The notes under the pieces: model-generated
Told to the model about the DNA's origin: nothing
Databases searched by the model: none
The model's input: the letters and a program-made list of their open reading frames with translations, nothing else
Program-made: the position numbers and the translations under genes
Shown here: piece by piece, positions 46,772-55,642 of the stretch
Layout: each line of letters starts with the position of its first letter
Numbering within the stretch: the stretch's first letter is position 1
DNA from: Massilia violaceinigra
Lineage (GTDB): Bacteria; Pseudomonadota; Gammaproteobacteria; Burkholderiales; Burkholderiaceae_D
Direction: 5' to 3'
NCBI RefSeq assembly: GCF_002752675.1
Contig: NZ_CP024608.1
Coordinates: 3,162,001 to 3,226,000, forward strand
DNA length: 64,000 bases

Positions 46772-46819
46772 ATGACAATCTTGACCTATGTTGATATTTT
46801 GCAATTTGATCTATGTCAA
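46772..46819. promoter_or_regulatory. Overlapping divergent promoters and direct repeat of the quorum-sensing genes
   Basis: On the minus strand a perfect -35 TTGACA (46814-46819) and -10 TATCAA (46791-46796) with a 17-base spacer would drive the kinase-regulator pair. On the plus strand ATGACA (46772-46777) and TATTTT (46795-46800), also with 17 bases between, would drive the synthase. The two -10 elements overlap. An 11-base direct repeat (TTGACCTATGT at 46781-46791, TTGATCTATGT at 46806-46816) lies across both promoters with a 25-base period. Regulator binding is inference. Confidence 0.55.
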
Positions 46820-46888
46820 GCTCCATCGATGTTGCAGGAATGTCAAGGAAGGGCGGCAGAGAATGGATAATTTTTCCAAGGAGAATTC

Positions 46889-48133
46889 ATGTCTATTGCT
46901 GCCGATCAAATTTCGTCTGCCGTGCGCGCCGAACTGGCCATGCCCTCCTTCGTCACCGGCCGCATGGATGAGCATTACGTGACCCGGGTCGCGCAGTTGC
47001 TGGGCGGCGAACATCTGCATGTCTGGACGCCGCCCCAGCCCGGCGCGATCATGTTGGCGAGCAACGATTACCTGTGCATTTCCGGCGAAGCGGCGTTGCT
47101 GGAGGCGCAGGCGCGCTGCCTCGTCAGGAACCAGGCGGGCATGCTGATGTCGTCGGTATTCCTGCAGCAGGGCAGCGCCCAGCACCGGCTGGAAGCGAAG
47201 CTAGCCGCGTTCATGGGCGCCGAAGACGGGGTGCTGACCCAGTCCGGCTGGGCCGCCAACGTCGGCCTGCTGCAGACCATCGCCGGGCCGGGCGTGCCGG
47301 TCTATCTCGACATGATGGCGCACGCCTCGCTGTGGGAAGGCGTGCAGTCGGCGCAGGCCACGGCGCTGCCGTTCCTGCATAACGACGCGGCGCACCTGGA
47401 GCGCCAGGTACGCAAGCACGGTCCCGGCGTGATCGTCGTCGATGCGCTCTACAGCACCAACGGCAGCGTGGCACCGTTAGCCCAGGTCGCGCGCATCGCC
47501 GCCGACAGCGGCAGCATCCTGGTGGTCGACGAATCGCATTCGCTCGGCACCCACGGCCCGCGCGGTGCCGGGCTGGTGGCGGCGCTGGGACTGAGCGGGC
47601 AGGTGCACTTTCGCACCGCCTCGCTGGCCAAGAGCTTTGCCGGGCGCGCCGGCTTCATTACCTGTTCCAGCCATTTCAAGGGTTACTTCCTGTCGGCCTC
47701 GCGCCCGGCGATTTTCAGCTCCTGCCTGCTGGAGCACGAACTGGCGTGGTTCGACGCGGCGCTCGACTTCATCGCCGGCGCCGATGGCCGCCGCGCCGCG
47801 CTGGCGCGCACCACGCGCACGGTGAGGGAAGGCCTGCGCGCCCTCGGCTACAACGTAGACGACGGCAGCGAACAGATCGTCGCGCTCGAAGCCGGTCCCG
47901 AACCGCGCACGCTGGCGCTGCGCAAGGCGCTCGAGCGGCGCGGCATCCACGGCGCCGTATTCTGCGCGCCGGCCACCGCCAAGAACCGCTCGCTGGTGCG
48001 CCTCACGCTCAACAGCGGTTTGACGAACGCGCAGTGCGCGCGCCTGCTCGACGCCTGCGCCGACATGCGTCTTGAAGTCGGCATGGACAGCTGGCCATCC
48101 ACGCGGCGCCTGCGCCGCCTCACACTGGTCTGA
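46889..48133 (+). CDS. jqsA: Alpha-hydroxyketone autoinducer synthase (CqsA/LqsA/JqsA-like)
   Basis: This 414-residue PLP-dependent alpha-oxoamine synthase-family enzyme condenses a short acyl-CoA with an amino-acid-derived partner to make an alpha-hydroxyketone signal (CAI-1/LAI-1 type). The PLP lysine is Lys248 in FRTASLAKSFAGRAG, the cofactor Asp/His are in VVDESHSLGTHGPRG (Asp214, His217), and the FVTGRMDEHYV N-terminus is CqsA-like. AAGGAG is 5 bases before the ATG. It diverges from its cognate kinase and regulator genes. Confidence 0.88.
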   Translation: MSIAADQISSAVRAELAMPSFVTGRMDEHYVTRVAQLLGGEHLHVWTPPQPGAIMLASNDYLCISGEAALLEAQARCLVRNQAGMLMSSVFLQQGSAQHRLEAKLAAFMGAEDGVLTQSGWAANVGLLQTIAGPGVPVYLDMMAHASLWEGVQSAQATALPFLHNDAAHLERQVRKHGPGVIVVDALYSTNGSVAPLAQVARIAADSGSILVVDESHSLGTHGPRGAGLVAALGLSGQVHFRTASLAKSFAGRAGFITCSSHFKGYFLSASRPAIFSSCLLEHELAWFDAALDFIAGADGRRAALARTTRTVREGLRALGYNVDDGSEQIVALEAGPEPRTLALRKALERRGIHGAVFCAPATAKNRSLVRLTLNSGLTNAQCARLLDACADMRLEVGMDSWPSTRRLRRLTLV

Positions 48134-48165
48134 CAGCGGCGCGCCCGCTGCGCTATCATGGCGGC

Positions 48166-48555
48166 ATGAGTGAACCACAAACCCTGTATGACGTCATCGG
48201 TGGCGAAGCGCGCGTGCGTGAAATGGTCGACCGCTTCTACGACCTGATGGAACTGGAGCCCGAGTTTGCAGGCATCCGCGCGCTGCATCCGCCGTCCATG
48301 GAAGGCTCGCGCGAAAAGCTGTTCATGTTCCTGAGCGGCTGGATGGGCGGGCCCGACCTGTTCGTCGAACAGTACGGCCATCCGCGCCTGCGCGCGCGCC
48401 ACCTGCCGTTTGCCATCGGCAGCAGCGAGCGCGATCAGTGGCTGCGCGCCATGGCGTGGGCGATGGAAGATATCGGCATCGACGAAGCGCTGCGCCTGCG
48501 CCTGATGGAGTCGTTCTACCAGACCGCCGACTGGATGCGCAACCAGCCCGGTTGA
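48166..48555 (+). CDS. Truncated haemoglobin, group II-like
   Basis: This 129-residue globin of the group II (GlbO) type has TLYDVIGGEARVREMVDRFYDLM at the N-terminus, MFLSGWMGGPDLFVEQYGHP in the centre, and LRARHLPFAIG with the likely proximal His. It binds haem and O2/NO. Its precise role is unknown. It starts 32 bases after the autoinducer synthase and ends 4 bases before rmuC, in the same direction, so the three could share a transcript. Confidence 0.92.
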   Translation: MSEPQTLYDVIGGEARVREMVDRFYDLMELEPEFAGIRALHPPSMEGSREKLFMFLSGWMGGPDLFVEQYGHPRLRARHLPFAIGSSERDQWLRAMAWAMEDIGIDEALRLRLMESFYQTADWMRNQPG

Positions 48556-48559
48556 TGCC

Positions 48560-49885
48560 ATGACCCAGACCGAATTCCTGATCCTCGCCGCGCTGGCGGT
48601 TGTCATCATCATTTTGCAGGCGGTTCTGCTGTTGCGCGCGCGCGGCGCTGGCGGCGGCAGTGGGGCCGAGCTGGAACGGCTGGAGCGCGAACTGCGCCTC
48701 GAACTGCAGGCCGGCGCCCAGGGCACGCGCCAGGACATCGGCGCCAGCCTCGCGCAATATCACGGCGCCACCGTGCAGCAGCTCGACAGCATGCGCCAGC
48801 AGATCCACCTGGCCAGCGTCAGCGGGCGCGAAGAGCAGTCGGCCACGCTCAAGCGCTTTGCCGACACCATGCACCAGACCCTGTCGGCGCTGACCGAATC
48901 GAACGCCCGGCGCATGCTGGAAGTGCGCGCGACGCTGGAAGCGAAGATCCGCGACCTGCAGAACGATAACGGTGCGCGCCTGGAAGAGATGCGCAAGACG
49001 GTCGACGAGAAGCTGCACGCGACGCTGGAGACGCGTTTGTCCGAATCGTTCCGCCAGGTGTCGGAGCGGCTGGAGCGGGTGCACCAGGGGCTGGGCGAGA
49101 TGCAGCAGCTGGCCATTGGCGTGGGCGACCTGAAACGCGTGCTCACGAACGTGAAAACACGCGGCACCTGGGGCGAAGTGCAGCTCGAAATGCTGCTCGA
49201 ACAGGTGCTGACGGTGGACCAGTATGCCAAGAATGTCGAGACCATTCCCGGCAGCGGGGCGCGGGTCGAGTTTGCGATCAAGCTGCCCGGCCATGTCGAG
49301 GGCGGCGCGCCGGTGTGGATGCCGATCGACGCCAAGTTCCCCAAGGAGCAGTACGAGCGTCTGCTCGACGCGGCCGACCGGGCCGACGCCGACGGCGTGG
49401 CGCTGTCCGGGCGCGAGCTCGAACGCGCGGTGCGGCTGGAAGCGAAGACCATCTGCGACAAGTATGTCTCGCCGCCGCTGACCACCGATTTTGCGATCCT
49501 GTTCCTGCCGACCGAAGGGCTGTACGCGGAGGTCATGCGCAGGCCGGGCCTGGCCGACGATCTGCAGCGCACCTTGCGGGTGTCGATTGCCGGCCCGTCG
49601 ACCCTGTCGGCGATTCTGAACAGTTTGCAGATGGGATTCCGGACGCTGGCGCTGGAAAAGCGTTCGTCCGAGGTGTGGCAGGTGCTGGGGGCGGTGAAGA
49701 CGGAATTTACCAAGTTCGGCGATGTGCTCACGCAGACCAAGCTGACCCTGGAAAAGGCCGCCAAGAATATCGAGAACGCCGAAGTTCGCAGCCGCCAGAT
49801 GGCGCGCAAGCTCAAATCGGTGGAGGCGTTGCCGAGCGAGGCTGCGCAACTGATGCTGGGGCCGGATATCGACAGCGAGGCGTAA
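48560..49885 (+). CDS. rmuC: DNA recombination protein RmuC
   Basis: This 441-residue protein has an N-terminal transmembrane helix (FLILAALAVVIIILQAVLLL), a coiled-coil stretch (about 40-180) and a C-terminal RmuC nuclease-like domain. That domain contains NVKTRGTWGEVQLEMLLEQVL, MPIDAKFPKEQYERLL and FLPTEGLYAEV. It limits inversions at short inverted repeats. The 4-base distance from the globin stop codon suggests translation from the same mRNA. A copy of the extragenic palindrome follows. Confidence 0.94.
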   Translation: MTQTEFLILAALAVVIIILQAVLLLRARGAGGGSGAELERLERELRLELQAGAQGTRQDIGASLAQYHGATVQQLDSMRQQIHLASVSGREEQSATLKRFADTMHQTLSALTESNARRMLEVRATLEAKIRDLQNDNGARLEEMRKTVDEKLHATLETRLSESFRQVSERLERVHQGLGEMQQLAIGVGDLKRVLTNVKTRGTWGEVQLEMLLEQVLTVDQYAKNVETIPGSGARVEFAIKLPGHVEGGAPVWMPIDAKFPKEQYERLLDAADRADADGVALSGRELERAVRLEAKTICDKYVSPPLTTDFAILFLPTEGLYAEVMRRPGLADDLQRTLRVSIAGPSTLSAILNSLQMGFRTLALEKRSSEVWQVLGAVKTEFTKFGDVLTQTKLTLEKAAKNIENAEVRSRQMARKLKSVEALPSEAAQLMLGPDIDSEA

Positions 49886-49904
49886 AGCGCAAGCGCTAAA
49901 TTCA

Positions 49905-49993
49905 AAACCGTCATTTCCGCGCAGGCGGGAATCCAAGGCACCGTTGAGCCGCCGGCAATACTTGGATTCCCGCCTGCGCGGGAATGACGGTTT
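49905..49993. repeat. REP-like extragenic palindrome, copy 2
   Basis: A long inverted repeat lies between the convergent ends of rmuC and the PEP-CTERM gene. The left arm reads AACCGTCATTTCCGCGCAGG and continues GCGGGAATCCAAG; the right arm is its near-perfect complement (49961-49993). It is the best-conserved copy of the family also seen at 3083-3189 and 12897-12924, and it probably ends both transcripts. Confidence 0.85.
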
Positions 49994-49998
49994 CGGAG

Positions 49999-50871
49999 CT
50001 AGCGTGCGCTCGAACGGCGCCGCGCGGCACCCAGCACCGCGGCCAGCCCTAATCCCATCATCATCCATTGTTCCGGCTCCGGCACCGGAACCGCGGGCAG
50101 GTTGGTTTCGGGGACGGGTGTCAGGTCGATGCCGGTGGTCGGACCATCCCTGAACGGCGGCCCGAAGCCACCGGGACCGATCGGTGGGACCGGAACCCCG
50201 CCCTGGTAGCCAATCAGTCCCGGTGGCGCGGTCGTTGCGCGCTCCGGGATGGGCAATTTGGGTTCGGCACTGGTGCCGCGCAGCGCCAGCGCCAGTTCGC
50301 TTTCCGGAGGTGGCGGGTCCTGCGACAGCGACATCGATGAACCCGGCCCGCCTCCCTCGGCGCGCCCCTTTGACGGCCCGCTGGTGCCGAGGCGGCGAAT
50401 GCGGCTCACATTACGGCACACGGTCGGCACCAGGATGCAGTGATCCTCTTCGCAGTACACCAACCCCGCCTGTTTGGTCTTGGAACTCCATCCGGCGCGC
50501 GAGACGCTGCCGCACACCGTGCCGGCGCCGAAATGCATGTCGCGGATCTTTGGTTCGTAGTAGTTCTGGCCCTTGATCGAATCGCGTCCGATGGTGACGA
50601 ATTCATCGAAATTGCGGTCGGCCATGCGCTCCTTGAGGCGCGTGCGCACCAGCGGCGGAATGTCGCGGTAACGGTCGACCGCCGCCACCACATCGCCCAT
50701 GAAGGGGTTCACGCCTGGATGGTCCCAGCTGCATTTCTCGACACGGGTGCTGGACGCTGCCTGGACCGGGTTCGCCGCCAGTATCAGCACCGCCCCCAGC
50801 ATGAATACGCAGGCCCGCACAGGCCCGGGAACCTTGTAACTTGCGACGGCAATGCTGCTTGCGGGCTTCAT
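49999..50871 (-). CDS. MHFG-family PEP-CTERM protein
   Basis: This 290-residue exported protein has a signal peptide (about residues 15-39, FMLGAVLILAANPVQA) and a C-terminal PEP-CTERM sorting signal: VPEPEQW, then a membrane helix (MMMGLGLAAVLGA), then RRRSSAR. The internal DMHFGAG at 111-117 matches the motif for which the MHFG family is named. The long middle region (about 160-265) is Pro/Gly/Ser-rich and probably unstructured. PEP-CTERM proteins need an exosortase (EpsH-type); none is in this window. The function is unknown, with surface or exopolysaccharide association expected. Confidence 0.82.
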   Translation of the reverse strand: MKPASSIAVASYKVPGPVRACVFMLGAVLILAANPVQAASSTRVEKCSWDHPGVNPFMGDVVAAVDRYRDIPPLVRTRLKERMADRNFDEFVTIGRDSIKGQNYYEPKIRDMHFGAGTVCGSVSRAGWSSKTKQAGLVYCEEDHCILVPTVCRNVSRIRRLGTSGPSKGRAEGGGPGSSMSLSQDPPPPESELALALRGTSAEPKLPIPERATTAPPGLIGYQGGVPVPPIGPGGFGPPFRDGPTTGIDLTPVPETNLPAVPVPEPEQWMMMGLGLAAVLGAARRRSSAR

Positions 50872-51192
50872 GATCTCTGACCAAATTGGTTTGGGTAGAG
50901 ATTGATACTAGCAAGCGGGCTGGCCCGTTCTCTAATAAAAACTGACGATCAGAACGATAGGAAATTACTATCAATGATGCTTTTAAGGCATTTCTCCTAT
51001 GAAAACTCCATAGAAAACACAGCAATAAATACGCAAGCTACGACAAATGAGAGTGACTTGAAAACAACAAAAATATCAGAAACACCACATTTATGCAAAT
51101 AGGTTGATATTACTTTCATAACGATTTCTTCGTATTCCTTGTTTTTAGTTATTGAAATGCATTATTTATCGTTGTCTAATCACTTACATTGC
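50872..51192. other. AT-rich intergenic region upstream of the PEP-CTERM gene
   Basis: About 250 bases (50935-51185) are strikingly AT-rich compared with the rest of the window. Short inverted repeats GATAG/CTATC (50955-50971) and CTATG/CATAG (50997-51013) are present. A 40-codon minus-strand frame lies inside it and is listed separately. The contrast in composition suggests a regulatory region or acquired DNA. Confidence 0.5.
50997..51119 (-). CDS. Possible 40-residue hydrophobic small protein
   Basis: A minus-strand ATG frame at 51119 encodes 40 residues: MKVISTYLHKCGVSDIFVVF, then KSLSFVVACVFIAVFSMEFS. The C-terminal half is a clear hydrophobic helix and GAAGAAA stands upstream. Codon use is very AT-rich, unlike surrounding genes. 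It ends about 126 bases before the PEP-CTERM gene on the same strand. It could be a real small membrane protein, a leader peptide, or chance in AT-rich DNA. Confidence 0.25.
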   Translation of the reverse strand: MKVISTYLHKCGVSDIFVVFKSLSFVVACVFIAVFSMEFS

Positions 51193-52476
51193 TCAAATCA
51201 GCCCTTCGAACAGCATGATGTCGACAAGATCGCCCGCATCGACGTTGCCTTGCTCATCATGCAAGATCACCATGCAGTTCGCCTCGCTCATCGAACGCAG
51301 GATGCCGGAGCCTTGCGACCCGGTGATGCGCACACTCTGCCGGCCCTCGTCATCGGACCCGAGGATGCCGCGCTGGTATTCGGTGCGGCCCGGTTTTTTG
51401 CGGATCGCGCCGGCCGAACGCACCTTGAGCATCGGCAGCGGCGCCTCGGCACCCATCATGCGCAGCAGCGCGTCGCGCGCGAAAAAGTAGAACGACACCA
51501 TTACCGCCACCGGATTGCCGGGCAGGCCAAACAGGAAGGCACTGTGGCCGTTCGAGGCGATGCGCCCGAATGCGAACGGCCGGCCCGGGCGCATGCCGAT
51601 CTTCCAGAAGCTCACGTCGCCCAGTTTGGCCATGATCTGGCGCGTGTAGTCGGCCGCGCCAACCGATACGCCGCCGGAGGTGACGATGGCGTCCACGTTT
51701 TCGCAGGCGTGGCGCAATGCGTCTTCCAGCGCTTGCGGATCGTCGCGCACGACGCCCATGTCGACGATCTCGCAACCGAGGCGCGTGAGCATGCCGTGCA
51801 GGGTGTAGCGGTTGCTGTCGTAGACGCAGCCGGCATCGAGCGGCTGGCCGATCGAACGCAGTTCGTCGCCGGTGGAGAAGAATGCCACGCGCAGGCGCCG
51901 CGTCACCGGCACCGTGGCAATGCCGAGAGAGGCCAGCAGCCCCAGGTCGGCGGGGCGGATGACTTTACCCTTGCGCAGGGCGGCGCTGCCGGCCATCAGG
52001 TCTTCGCCCGCGAAACGGCGGTTGTCGCCGGTGCGAATCACGCCCGGGGCGATGGTGATGCTGTCCACGCCGATTGCCGCGACCAGTTCCTGCGGGATCA
52101 CGCTGTCGCAGCCGGCCGGCATGACGCCGCCGGTCATGATGCGCACGCATTCGCCGCCGCCGGGAACCACGTCGGACGGGCGGCCCGCGAGCACGGTGCC
52201 CATCACCGCCAGCGTGACCGGTGCATCCTCCAACAGGTCGGCGCCACGCAGGGCATAGCCGTCCATGGCCGAATTGTCGTGCGCCGGCACGCTGATCGGC
52301 GAGATGATGTCCTCACCCAGCACCCGGTCCAGCGCCGCCAGCAGCGCTACCTGTTCGATGGCGCCGACCGGTTTGATGAAGTCGCGGATGATGCGCTGCG
52401 CGTCGCGCACGGGCAGGGCGTCCGGGTCGTAGGCGGACAAACAGCTGGTGACGTCGTTCAGGGTCGGTATGGTCAT
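51193..52476 (-). CDS. moeA: Molybdopterin molybdenumtransferase
   Basis: This 427-residue MoeA inserts molybdate into adenylated molybdopterin. The sequence shows SAMDGYAL near residue 70, TGGVMPAGCD, and the signature GGVSVGAADYT in the catalytic domain. GRPFAFGR and GLPGNPVAVMVSFY are also present. The ATG at 52476 is chosen because the family N-terminus starts there. mobA lies 19 bases upstream. It ends the moaA-mobA-moeA cluster on the minus strand. Confidence 0.96.
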   Translation of the reverse strand: MTIPTLNDVTSCLSAYDPDALPVRDAQRIIRDFIKPVGAIEQVALLAALDRVLGEDIISPISVPAHDNSAMDGYALRGADLLEDAPVTLAVMGTVLAGRPSDVVPGGGECVRIMTGGVMPAGCDSVIPQELVAAIGVDSITIAPGVIRTGDNRRFAGEDLMAGSAALRKGKVIRPADLGLLASLGIATVPVTRRLRVAFFSTGDELRSIGQPLDAGCVYDSNRYTLHGMLTRLGCEIVDMGVVRDDPQALEDALRHACENVDAIVTSGGVSVGAADYTRQIMAKLGDVSFWKIGMRPGRPFAFGRIASNGHSAFLFGLPGNPVAVMVSFYFFARDALLRMMGAEAPLPMLKVRSAGAIRKKPGRTEYQRGILGSDDEGRQSVRITGSQGSGILRSMSEANCMVILHDEQGNVDAGDLVDIMLFEGLI

Positions 52477-52495
52477 GGTGAGCTTGGGTGAGGGA

Positions 52496-53107
52496 TCATT
52501 CAGGTTCGCACTGGCGCAGTTCGTCCAGCGTGTTGATGTTGCGGAAGGCGCCAGCGTCGTCGAAGCGCACGCGCACCACCCTGATGCCGCCGTACCACCC
52601 ATCCATGCGCCGTCCGCCGCCGGCGAGGTAGGCTTCCAGCCGGGGCAGGGTGGTGGTCCTGACGAGGGCGAACACGGGCTGCGGCTGGATGCGCGGCACG
52701 CCATCCGGTCCGGCTTCACCGGTTTCGGCCAGCGCCAGGTCGGCGCCGCCGGCGTCGAGTGCCAGGTGCAGGCGCGCTACCAGGTCGTGCGGCAGAAACG
52801 GCGAGTCGCATGGCGCCGTGACCAGCAGCGGCGTGGCGCAACGGGCCATGCCGGTGGCCAGCCCGGCCAGCGGACCCTCGAAACCGGTCAGCTGGTCCGG
52901 CCATACTGGTACGCCGAAACCGGCATAGACCTCCAGGTTCTGGTTGGCGTTGATGGCCAGGGTGCCGACCTGCGGCGCCAGGCGCCGCATCACATGCTCG
53001 GCCATGCTGGCGCCGCCAAAGCGCTGCAGGCCCTTGTCGACGTGGCCCATGCGGGTGCCGCGTCCCCCGGCCAGAATCAGGCCGGTGATATCGTCCGGTG
53101 AAGTCAT
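52496..53107 (-). CDS. mobA: Molybdenum cofactor guanylyltransferase
   Basis: This 203-residue MobA attaches GMP to molybdopterin to give the bis-MGD cofactor. The GTP-binding signature LAGGRGTRMGHVDKGL is near the N-terminus, and APCDSPFLP is the metal-site region. Its start codon abuts the moaA stop codon with no gap. It lies between moaA and moeA, which supports its role in Moco synthesis. Confidence 0.95.
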   Translation of the reverse strand: MTSPDDITGLILAGGRGTRMGHVDKGLQRFGGASMAEHVMRRLAPQVGTLAINANQNLEVYAGFGVPVWPDQLTGFEGPLAGLATGMARCATPLLVTAPCDSPFLPHDLVARLHLALDAGGADLALAETGEAGPDGVPRIQPQPVFALVRTTTLPRLEAYLAGGGRRMDGWYGGIRVVRVRFDDAGAFRNINTLDELRQCEPE

Positions 53108-54229
53108 TTAACCGCCGATGTACGACATTTCGACGCGTTTGCCCTGGCGCGGGCCGCCGCTTTCAATGCCGCTGGTGTTGATGGTACGGGTTTCGGAATA
53201 GCGGTCGGCGCGCACGTTCCACAGCGCGCCGACGGCGGCCGAGATTTCGGCGTCGCTGCGCCCTTCGCGCAGCAGGGCGCGCAGGTCGTGGCCGCGGGTG
53301 GCGAACAGGCAGGTGTACAGCTTGCCCTCGGTCGACAGGCGCGCGCGCGAGCAATCCTTGCAGAAGGCCTGGGTGACGCTGGAGATGAGGCCAATTTCGC
53401 CGCTGCCGTCGGCGTAGCGCCAGCGCGCGGCGGTTTCGCCGCTGTAGTTGGCTTGCTGCGGCACCAAAGGCATCTCGGCCGAGATGCGGCGCGCCACTTC
53501 TGCCGACGGGATCACTTCGGCCAGGTTCCAGCCGTTCGATGCGCCCACATCCATGTATTCGATGAAGCGCAGGATGTACGGGCTGCCCTTGAAGTGGCGC
53601 GCCATGGGTACGATTTCCTGGTCGTTCATCCCGGCCTTGACCACCATGTTGATCTTGATGGGCCCCAGGCCCACGGCGTGGGCGGCGTCGATCCCGGCCA
53701 GCACGTCGGCCACCGCAAAGTCGACATCGTTCATGCGCTTGAAGGTGGCGTCGTCCAGCGAGTCGAGCGACACAGTAACCCGGTTCAGGCCCGCATCTTT
53801 CAGGGACTGCGCTTTTTTCGCCAGCAGCGAGCCGTTGGTGGTGAGGGTGATGTCGAGCGGGCGGCCGCTCGGGGTGCGCAGGGCGCTGAGCATGCCGACC
53901 AGGCGTTCCAGATTCTTGCGCAGCAGCGGTTCGCCGCCGGTCAGGCGCAGCTTTTCCACGCCGTGGGCGACGAACAGGCTGGCGATGCGGGTGATTTCCT
54001 CGAATGAGAGCAGCGATGCATGCGGCAGGTAAGCGTAGTCCTTGTCGAACACTTCCTTGGGCATGCAGTAGACGCAGCGGAAATTGCAGCGGTCGGTGAC
54101 GGAAATGCGCAGGTCGTGCAGGGGCCGCCCGAGTGCGTCGGCCAGGAGGCCGGTGGGCGCATCGAGCCGCGCGGGGATTGCCGGCGACGGCGCGCGGCCG
54201 TCGCTGAGCATGATAATTTTTTCAGCCAT
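53108..54229 (-). CDS. moaA: GTP 3,8-cyclase (molybdenum cofactor)
   Basis: This 373-residue radical SAM enzyme catalyses the first step of molybdopterin synthesis. The N-terminal cluster cysteines are Cys48, Cys52 and Cys55 (CNFRCVYC). The second [4Fe-4S] site is in [19 protein letters not shown]. The C-terminus ends in Gly-Gly (SYIGG), required for MoaC-coupled activity. The start is 54229, and chrA on the same strand ends 8 bases inside it. mobA follows with zero gap. Confidence 0.96.
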   Translation of the reverse strand: MAEKIIMLSDGRAPSPAIPARLDAPTGLLADALGRPLHDLRISVTDRCNFRCVYCMPKEVFDKDYAYLPHASLLSFEEITRIASLFVAHGVEKLRLTGGEPLLRKNLERLVGMLSALRTPSGRPLDITLTTNGSLLAKKAQSLKDAGLNRVTVSLDSLDDATFKRMNDVDFAVADVLAGIDAAHAVGLGPIKINMVVKAGMNDQEIVPMARHFKGSPYILRFIEYMDVGASNGWNLAEVIPSAEVARRISAEMPLVPQQANYSGETAARWRYADGSGEIGLISSVTQAFCKDCSRARLSTEGKLYTCLFATRGHDLRALLREGRSDAEISAAVGALWNVRADRYSETRTINTSGIESGGPRQGKRVEMSYIGG

Positions 54230-55556
54230 GCCGATACGATAGCACGAGGCCCGCGACGGCACAGGCGGCGAGCAGTTTGATGGTCCCTACCTTGAAGCGG
54301 AACAGGGCCACGCAGGCGGCCGCGCTGATGGCGATTGCCGCGATGTCAATCTGGCCGTTCTGCACGAATACGTGCTGGCCGAAGAACACTGCCAGGCTGA
54401 CTATCACGCCCACCACCGCCGCCGAAATGGCGGTCAGCGGCGCCGTCATGCGCACATTGTCGCGTGTCGCTTCCACCAGCGGTCCGCCGGCCAGGATGAA
54501 CATGAACGAGGGCAGGAAGGTGAAGAAGGTGGCCACGCAGGCGCCGGCCACGCCGGCCAGCAGCACGCTGCCGGGGCCGAAAATGGCGTGGCTCCAGGCA
54601 CCCACGAAGCCGACGAAGGCGACGATCATGATCAGAGGCCCGGGCGTGGTTTCGCCCAGCGCCAGGCCATCGATCATCTGGGGTGCGGTGAGCCATTGAT
54701 AGTGCTCCACGCCGCCCTGGTACACATAGGGCAGCACGGCGTAGGCGCCCCCGAAGGTCATCAGCGCGGCCTTGGTGAAGAACCAGCCCATCTGGGCCAG
54801 CGCGCCGGCCGCGCCGTAGCGCCACGCCAGCAGCAGCCACACGCCGGCGCCCAGGGCCAGGCCACCGAGGGCCACGCGCGCCAGGCGCGGCCAGGTAAAG
54901 CGGGCGTGGGCTGGCGTGGGGGTGTTGTCGTCGATGAGCGCGATGCCGTACGAAGCGCGGCTGTCCGGGTGCTGGCCGCCGACCTGGAACTGCGCCGGCA
55001 GCAGCCGTCCGCCGATGAAGCCGATGCTGGCCGCGACCAGCACGATCAGCGGAAACGGCAGCTCGCCCAGCGCGATGGCGAGGAAGGCGGCGACGGCAAT
55101 CGCCAGCAAGGTGCGGTTTTTCAGCGTGCGCGAGCCGATGCGCCAGGCGGCTGCCAGCACCACGGCCACCACGGCGGGCTTGATGCCGTACAGGATGCCG
55201 GCGACCACAGGCAGGGTGCCGTAGGCCATGTAAATCCACGACAGGACGATCAGGATCAGCAGCGAGGGCAGGAAGAACAGCAGTCCGGCCAGGATGCCGC
55301 CGCGGGTCTTGTGCAACAGCCAGCCGATATAGATGGCAAGCTGGGTCGCTTCCGGGCCGGGGAGCAGCATGCAGTAGTTGAGCGCGTGCAGGAAGCGCTG
55401 TTCGGAAATCCAGCGGCGCCGCTCGACCAGTTCGGTGTGCATCAGCGCAATCTGCCCGGCCGGCCCGCCAAAGCTGATGAAGCCGAGCTTGAGCCAGTAC
55501 CAGAAAGCCATGCGCAGGGTGACGGGAGCGGGAGGGATATCGGCTGGAAGGGTCAT
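54222..55556 (-). CDS. chrA: Chromate transporter ChrA
   Basis: This 444-residue inner-membrane transporter has two CHR repeats. The first has [14 protein letters not shown] and [13 protein letters not shown]; the second has [14 protein letters not shown] and [12 protein letters not shown]. It exports chromate by exchange and may act on other anions in organisms without chromate exposure. It is the first gene of a minus-strand unit that continues into moaA, with an 8-base overlap. The terminator at 55599-55628 separates it from RNase E. Confidence 0.9.
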   Translation of the reverse strand: MTLPADIPPAPVTLRMAFWYWLKLGFISFGGPAGQIALMHTELVERRRWISEQRFLHALNYCMLLPGPEATQLAIYIGWLLHKTRGGILAGLLFFLPSLLILIVLSWIYMAYGTLPVVAGILYGIKPAVVAVVLAAAWRIGSRTLKNRTLLAIAVAAFLAIALGELPFPLIVLVAASIGFIGGRLLPAQFQVGGQHPDSRASYGIALIDDNTPTPAHARFTWPRLARVALGGLALGAGVWLLLAWRYGAAGALAQMGWFFTKAALMTFGGAYAVLPYVYQGGVEHYQWLTAPQMIDGLALGETTPGPLIMIVAFVGFVGAWSHAIFGPGSVLLAGVAGACVATFFTFLPSFMFILAGGPLVEATRDNVRMTAPLTAISAAVVGVIVSLAVFFGQHVFVQNGQIDIAAIAISAAACVALFRFKVGTIKLLAACAVAGLVLSYRHG

Positions 55557-55598
55557 CGTTCACTCTGGTTCGAAGAAAAGACGCTGGTTTTTAACGTA

Positions 55599-55628
55599 AA
55601 AAAGGGGAAGCCTCAGCTTCCCCTTTTT
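55599..55628 (-). terminator. Intrinsic terminator of rne
   Basis: A 13-bp perfect stem, AAAAAGGGGAAGC (55599-55611) and GCTTCCCCTTTTT (55616-55628), has a CTCA loop and U-runs on both sides. It lies about 15 bases after the rne stop codon on the minus strand. Because both ends carry A/T tracts it could act in both directions. Confidence 0.92.
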
Positions 55629-55642
55629 ATGTTGCGCCCTGA

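Noticed and set aside
50902..51102. 66-codon plus-strand frame in the AT-rich gap
   Set aside because: It begins inside the PEP-CTERM gene upstream region and has no ribosome-binding site or family. The opposite-strand 40-codon frame is slightly better but is also weak.
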